Assembly (NCBI RefSeq): GCF_030272615.1
Contig: NC_081410.1
Coordinates: 193,277,619-193,341,618, forward strand
Length of the DNA stretch: 64,000 bases
Direction: 5' to 3'
Source of the DNA: Cryptomeria japonica
Taxonomy: Eukaryota; Streptophyta; Pinopsida; Cupressales; Cupressaceae
The position numbers and the translations under genes were made by a program. The stretch's first letter is position 1, and the number at the start of each line of letters is the position of its first letter. Of this stretch, positions 58,942 through 64,000 are shown piece by piece. The notes beneath the pieces were generated by a model. It saw only the letters and a program-made list of their open reading frames with translations. It had not been told where the DNA came from and searched no databases.

Positions 58942-60925
58942 TCACCCGAAGGTGTCTACATCATAATACAAAATGGTACAATACTGATACATAGGGAGCC
59001 CTCTACGGCTATGATGAACTCCCTCCCTCGGAGCTGCCTGGCCTCGATGAAATCTGAGCCCTGGAAGGACCCGCCCTAGGATCATCCCTTTTGTCCCCCC
59101 TATATGGTGGTAGTGGAGGACCCATAACCCCACCACTGGACGCCTGTCTCCTCTGGCTCCCTCCCATAGCTGTCGTTGTACATGATGGTCTCCGGAAGCT
59201 CCTCGCCTACTAATCTGGTGGCACTGCACCATAATATAGATCCCGCCAGTAGCCTATCTCCTCTCCTGCCCATAGAACATAGGCATATCCAGCCCCTATG
59301 TCCTCTGTCGCCTACCTCCCAGCCCTCAGTGATGTCTCAGCCTCAGTGTAGCGTTGTATAGCCTGATCTCGCTCCCACTCAGTATCTCTGAGCCACCTCC
59401 TGAGTCTATCCCTCTCCCTCTCCAAGTCCTGAATCTCATCTGCCTGTCCCTGATAGATCTCCCTCAGCTTAACAAGCTCATCCTCCTCCGCCTCGGCCCC
59501 TTGTGCCTCTACCTGTGGCTCCCCCTGTACAGGTGCCTGTCCTCGTGCCTGTGGTTGTACCTGTACCTGCCTTTGTCCCTGTCCCTGCACCTGTCTCGGA
59601 CCCTGTGCTGCTGGCACCTATAGCGGCAATCCACCGCGACCCCTCACAATCTAAGCCTGTCTATCCTCTCCACCCTCCCTCCGCGGTGCCACCCTCCTCT
59701 CTCCAAATGCACCCCGCCTTCTCCGTCGGCCTCTACCCCCATCATCTCCATCATCATCAACATCCCCACCACCATCTCCATCTAGCAGCTCTCCTAGATC
59801 TGTCAGGCATGGGAATGGATGCTCGACCCAATATGTTGTGTACTCTGCATCCTTGTCGGCATCCTCGATCTCTAGCCACATATCCCAGGGTAAGGGCATC
59901 ATCTCCACTAGTTGTGTAACAGTTTGATCATATGATAGCAACAACCCAAAGTGAGCCTGATCCCTAACTGTCCATGCGTACATCCCTGAACCCCGTGGCA
60001 TCCATTGGATCCTGCCAAACTGCCTACCCACCCTGTCAACCAACTGCCTCTCCAATACATAGGGTGTCCGCCCAATCAGATACCTGCTCTAAAAGGTGTA
60101 GGGTAGCTCTACTGCATCATCCTCCCACTGCTCGCATCCCAGGTACAACCTCCATATAACCATATCAATCTCATCTATAGCCCGCCACCAGTACTCCAAC
60201 CTACCAATCTATGGCTGTAAGGTGATCATATCGTACAAATGCATGAAACTGCATCTGTGACCTCTGCCCCTGAAGTGTCTAGGTCGTGTCACTAGCAGAT
60301 GCTCATATGCCCACACCTGTAGAAATGTAACCCTGCAGCCCAATCCTACGGATCCATGACAAACAAACTGATGCAGCTCGTAATACAAGTGTGCTAGCAC
60401 ACACGGTCCCTAGGCATATCTGGTGTGTTGTGTAACCACCGTCTCCAAGGTGCTCCCCCAACCCACAGCCAAACCTCGTGTAGCCTTATCGAGACACGGG
60501 AACCCACTGATCACTCCCCCTAGCACTATTGGTAGCGCTAATCCTGTAGCTATCATGGTGTCCCATGTGACATAACCTTCCCTCATATCCAGTCCTGGGT
60601 CTCGGAATACTCATCTCAGGGCATCCCTGTCTCCGTCTCGATCATAGGGTACTAACTCCCCATTGATCGGTATCCTCAGAATCTGGTATACATCCTCCAA
60701 GGTGACTGTCATCTCACCCATCGGCAAATGGAACATGCACGTCTCCAAGTGCCATCTCTCAACTAGTGCAATCAGCAAACCCATGTTCGCTCGAAACTCA
60801 GGCACATACAGAATATGTCTCAATCCCATAGCCTCAATCGCAGCTCGGTCCTCGGCTGTCAACTCAGGTCGCAACCTCTGAGTCAATGGGAATCTCTCCC
60901 GTGACTCTAGCATAGGTAGATACTC
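58942..60925 (-). pseudogene. Plant mobile domain (PMD) gene, antisense inside the gypsy element
   Basis: On the minus strand, ATG at 60913 opens a frame that stays open in one register to 59312 (about 534 codons). It is interrupted only by stops (60611, about 60410, 60209, about 60088, 59651, about 59620, 59312). A further 97-codon piece in another frame runs to 58942. The N-terminal 250 residues match the PMD: MGLRHILYVPEFRANMGLL, LVERWHLETCMFHLPMGEMT, TLEDVYQILRIPINGE. A tryptophan-rich middle follows, then a charged low-complexity part. A coiled coil is at about 59470-59370 (QADEIQDLERERDRLRRWL). PMD proteins such as MAIN/MAIL1 act in silencing in plants, and PMD copies also occur in transposons. 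Here it is cargo of the element. Confidence 0.8.
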
Positions 60926-61019
60926 CTACAGTCAATCAAATCAATCATGTCAGTCATAGTGGCATTCACTGTTCATCACAAAATGCTACTTTTTATCTAC
61001 ATACATATGATACTCTATC

Positions 61020-61236
61020 CTAGTGACACTCACTGTTCATCACAAAGTGTTGCTTTTTATCCTAGTGGTACTCCCTGTTCATCACAAAGAACTACGTGTT
61101 TTCCACTCCCTATTTATCACAAAGTTCTGCCCACATTTGCACTCATTGTTCATCACAAAGTGCTGCTCATATTTGTACTCCCTGTTCATCACAAAGTACT
61201 CTCTATGTCTTGGTACTCACTGTTCATCACAAAGTG
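61020..61236. repeat. Tandem repeats with the core CACTGTTCATCACAAAGTGC
   Basis: The core TTCATCACAAAG occurs at about 61036, 61078, 61113 (variant TTTATC), 61149, 61185 and 61223, with a diverged first copy at 60972. Steps in the main run are 35-42 bp. The ends of the core (CACT/AGTG) are complementary, so each unit can fold. Confidence 0.85.
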
Positions 61237-61344
61237 CCTCGACCTATCCTTGTCTTCCCTAGAGGACCTGCTTGAGTGTATCCTCTTAGCAACTTATCCA
61301 ATCAACAACGTATGTTCATCATAGACTTGCCGATTTGACCTTGA

Positions 61345-61640
61345 AGACATAAATGCGCCTTCATGACATAAACACACTTATAGACTGCATAGACATGCCT
61401 GCTCTGCACAGACGCGCCTAAAAAAATAGACGTGCCTATGCTCTACATAGACGTGCCTACCTTCCACAAACGTGCTTGAATTTCACAGATGCGCCTACAT
61501 GACACAGACGCGACCGGATTCTGCACAGACGCTTTTCCTAACATAGACGTGCCTGGCACCAATGCAGACGCGCCTAGCGAGCATAGACGCGCCTAGCACC
61601 TATGCAGACACGCCTAGCGAGCATAGATGCACCTACACGT
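61345..61640 (-). repeat. Array 3 of the CGCGTCTGTG motif, inverted
   Basis: On the plus strand the motif reads CACAGACGCGCCT. About fifteen copies start near 61348, 61366, 61388, 61407, 61426, 61446, 61465, 61484, 61503, 61524, 61542, 61563, 61582, 61603 and 61622 (steps 18-22 bp). It is the reverse complement of the leader motif and has the same period. Confidence 0.88.
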
Positions 61641-61903
61641 TTTGACATTTTTTTGGACCCTATCCTAGAGCACATTTATTACCCTATCTAGCATGCATTA
61701 ATGACAACAATAAATGCAACAAAGTACAAGGAGGTTTTGTGGTACTTACTGGCTCTTCTGCCTCTGTTGGCCTCTAGAATCGGCGAACGTGGTCAAATCT
61801 GTGAACCAAAACCATCGCTGCTGACTGCTGCTGCTCTTTTCTCTCTCTACACTCTAATCTCTTGGAGGTGTAGATGACAATGAGGATGTATTTCCCTCGT
61901 GGT

Positions 61904-61914
61904 CTATCTTATAG
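61904..61914 (-). promoter_or_regulatory. Candidate TATA box for the antisense PMD gene
   Basis: CTATAAGATAG on the minus strand, about 155 bp upstream of the predicted splice donor and about 1 kb upstream of the PMD ATG. It is the best TATA-like site in the interval, but is itself part of a near-palindrome, so the assignment is tentative. Confidence 0.4.
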
Positions 61915-62156
61915 ACTGTCCTAGCCCTAGCCTTAGCCCTCGTCTCTCGAGTTAGTCTTCTTTATTCCGTGACTTTGTCACTCTATCCTATCCGGTCAAT
62001 CCTTTCTAGCCTTTCTTTCTTATCGAGAGATTGTCTGCGATCTTTCCAAACATTTTCATCCAATCTCTCGAGGGGGCATATCACTCCCATCTTGGGGCAA
62101 CTTTGTATCAGTTCATATTATCTTCTTTGAAACAATGCAACAAGCCGCATTGTCTC

Positions 62157-62170
62157 AAAGAGGGGCAAAA
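62157..62170 (+). other. Polypurine tract of the Tat-type element
   Basis: AAAGAGGGGCAAAA lies immediately before the 3' LTR start TGTAGACACC. It would prime plus-strand DNA synthesis. Confidence 0.85.
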
Positions 62171-62942
62171 TGTAGACACCTAAAATTGTCATGTCTAATT
62201 AAATAAATATTTTATTTATTTATTTATCTAAGCCTAATTCTTCTAGTAATTAAATAAATCTTTATTTATTTAATTAATTCATTTATCCTCTTCTAGCCTT
62301 ATTTCTCATTTAAATAAATACATTTATTTATTTAAATTGTCATTTTCCTAAATTAAATAAATATCTTATTTATTTAATTGATCCTACTTCTTCTATTAAT
62401 TAAATAAATCTTTGTTTATTTAATTAATTCATTAGCCTTTTCTACCCATGACACATGTCATTCATCTCTTATTTCATACACTACCTACCCTTTCATTATT
62501 TTATTATTTTCTTTACCTACCCTCTAATCATAGCTGACCTCCTTTTACACCTCTCAATCTTATCCCTCCATTTCATATCGTGTCTTCTATATAAGGAGAT
62601 GCTTCCTTCATTATTAAACCCTAACTACCTAGCTAATGAATCGAGCTAATTACTACTTGGCATATGAGATCCTACTTGCAACCACATTTTGTTCTTTGTT
62701 GAGCTCTTGTGCACACAAAATCTGAGAGCAAATATATCAAGCAAGATCAATGGAGATAGGAAGAATGGAGATCCAAACCCTATTGGACATGTGATGGTAT
62801 AATCTTTGTGATTTCATTTGATTTGCATTGTCTTAGGTAATCTTCATATGTTATGGTGGATCTTTGTTGTTGTTAGGCTAGGGTTTTGTGGTTGAATTCA
62901 TTTAGTCTTTCAATATTGTTGTATCCATTTTCACCGTATACA
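62171..62942 (+). repeat. 3' LTR of the Tat-type element
   Basis: 772 bp, the same length as the 5' LTR, with only substitutions between them. It ends CCGTATACA and is followed by the TSD ATATA (62943-62947). Confidence 0.92.
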
Positions 62943-62947
62943 ATATA

Positions 62948-63310
62948 TAGGATTTTTTAGTATGTCATTTCGTTGCTATTATGATATCAAGTCTTGTTAT
63001 GTGATTTGGCACACTCTAGTGATTGTAAATGTGATGTTGTTTTGTTATTATGTTATTATGTTATTTGGACTTGTTTTAATGTCTTTTCCTTGTTATTATT
63101 TTTTCAGGACTTGTTATTATGTCATCAAGAATTGTTATGTGATTATATATAGGACTTTTTATTATGTCATTTTGTTGCTATTATGATATCAAGTCTTGTT
63201 ATGTGATTTGGCACCCTCTAGTGACTATATATGTGATGTTGTTTTGTGATTTGGTGCCCTCTAGTGATTATATATGATCTATTTATGACTTTATATTTTA
63301 ACATTGTGAT
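62948..63310 (+). repeat. Tandem repeat tail, right part
   Basis: Completes the first about 230-bp unit that began before the gypsy insertion and contains most of a second unit. Marker words are TTATTTGGACTTGTTTTAATG (50077 and 63061), GATATCAAGTCTTGTTATG and TTTGGCACNCTCTAGTG. The block ends near a TATAGTG at 63320-63326. Confidence 0.8.
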
Positions 63311-64000
63311 TGATCATCTTATAGTGCAACAGTTTATAATTCAATAAAATAATTATCTCAATTTACAATAACATCCTATTCTTAAAATAATAATAAAATC
63401 AAGAACTTACGATTAATCTATGAAGAGATTACGATAAAATAAATATATCATAAAAAAATTAGAATGATTGTAACACAATTACAATGTGCACAAAATAACA
63501 TTAAGAAGAAGTGTAAAGCGGAAAAAATCGCAATCGAACCCTAGTTGCTCTCCCCTCTTCCAACTCCGAGGAGAGAGAAGGGAGGTTGCTAGGGTTGATG
63601 GTTTTCACTTGGGAGACTTTACATTCAAAAGAGGGGTTGAAACCCACAAGATCCAATCCCACACAAGGCAAGATTGGATGCTAAATAAGTTTCAAGGGTT
63701 AAGACAGCAAGGCTACCCTCTTTTGTAAAGAATGTTGATAGAAGAATTAAGCTAGGAATGCATAGAAAGTGAGAAAGATTTGCTTATAAACTGAGATAGG
63801 GATATAGTATGAAGTTGCGGACCTGGAATTAGCAGTAAAATGTCGATACGGCATTGTCCTGCAAATTTGAGCAAAAGTTGACGGGACGATGGCGCCCGGC
63901 GTGCACACGGTCCTCCGAAAAATCCGCGAAACGAAGGGGGATCTGTTCGTCTCTGCACAAGGATTCCAGATCTTCAATTTCAGCTGTGTACCTGCAACCT
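63311..64000. other. Gene-free end of the window with a GC-richer repeat edge
   Basis: AT-rich until about 63500, then a GC-richer stretch without a supportable gene. The last 190 bases (GGTCCTCCG, GGGGGATCTGTTCGTCTCTG, GTGTACCTGC) resemble, in order and orientation, words at 31190-31400. They probably belong to an old repeat family that continues past the window edge. Confidence 0.4.

Larger units (their letters stand above)
60926..61749 (-). other. Predicted 5' intron of the antisense PMD gene
   Basis: On the minus strand a strong donor CCA|GTAAGT lies at 61750/61749 and an acceptor CTGTAG|GAG at 60926/60925, twelve bases upstream of the PMD ATG. The intron of 824 bp would contain both the ATCACAAAG tandem repeats and the inverted CGCGTCTGTG array. 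No transcript evidence is available, so this is inference from splice consensus and position. Confidence 0.5.
50161..62942 (+). mobile_element. Full-length Tat-type Ty3/gypsy element, pol-deleted, with antisense PMD gene
   Basis: Two 772-bp LTRs (50161-50932 and 62171-62942) differ at about 18 positions (about 97.7% identity by eye). They are flanked by the exact TSD ATATA at 50156-50160 and 62943-62947. Inside are a primer-binding site, a 2.2-kb leader, a gag-protease frame, a remnant of the integrase C-terminus, a long 3' region, an antisense PMD gene and a polypurine tract. Reverse transcriptase, RNase H and the integrase core are absent, so the 12.8-kb copy is non-autonomous. The large size, long 3' region and antisense extra gene are typical of the Tat/Ogre branch. 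It is the youngest dated insertion in the window. Confidence 0.9.

Noticed and set aside
59354-59919. Leu/Pro/Val-rich plus-strand frames
   Set aside because: They are antisense shadows of the PMD gene's charged low-complexity and coiled-coil part.

Overview
This is plant nuclear DNA from a large, repeat-dominated genome, most likely a gymnosperm such as a conifer. The evidence is introns, plant-type L1 LINEs with DUF4283 ORF1 proteins, Ty1/copia and Ty3/gypsy elements of the Tat type, a plant mobile domain (PMD) gene and very large solo LTRs. The clade is an inference: no single-copy marker gene is present. I see no intact host gene, rRNA, confident tRNA or CRISPR array. Nearly everything readable is transposon sequence of different ages, nested several layers deep.

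Layout. 1-7310: a near full-length, decayed L1-type LINE (+) with a duplicated block in its reverse transcriptase. 7311-11778: an ORF1-only 'half-LINE' (-) with a 16-bp target-site duplication (TSD), split by a 2.66-kb solo LTR. About 12545-20250: a third LINE (-), split by a complete but pol-less gypsy element (14431-19709) that encodes one unknown 754-codon protein. 21250-24727: a copia element cut off within its reverse transcriptase. 24728-29480: unresolved old repeat. 29481-30589: a second ORF1-only half-LINE with its own TSD. 30590-37640: old repeat holding a 491-bp solo LTR and a decayed gypsy gag. 37646-43324: a giant solo LTR containing a 1.5-kb copia-type solo LTR. 43330-45680: microsatellite and minisatellite island. 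About 46114-46365: an HMG-box gene fragment. 47914-49984: a broken multi-exon gene of unknown function followed by about 230-bp tandem repeats. Those repeats are interrupted by a 12.8-kb Tat-type gypsy element (50161-62942) with LTRs about 98% identical.

The Tat-type element is the most interesting object. It keeps gag and protease, but reverse transcriptase, RNase H and the integrase core are gone, and only the integrase C-terminus remains. Downstream, on the opposite strand, lies a PMD gene with a candidate TATA box and 5' intron. Degenerate CGCGTCTGTG motifs with a period of about 20 bp form two arrays in the sense gag leader. A third array, inverted, lies in the predicted 5' intron of the antisense PMD gene. 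Each gene's leader therefore reads the same motif in its own transcription direction, and the arrays are complementary within one genomic RNA.

Most coding regions carry in-frame stops but few frameshifts, as expected of methylated, silenced repeats. All coordinates of decayed elements are read by eye; those marked approximate have soft borders.
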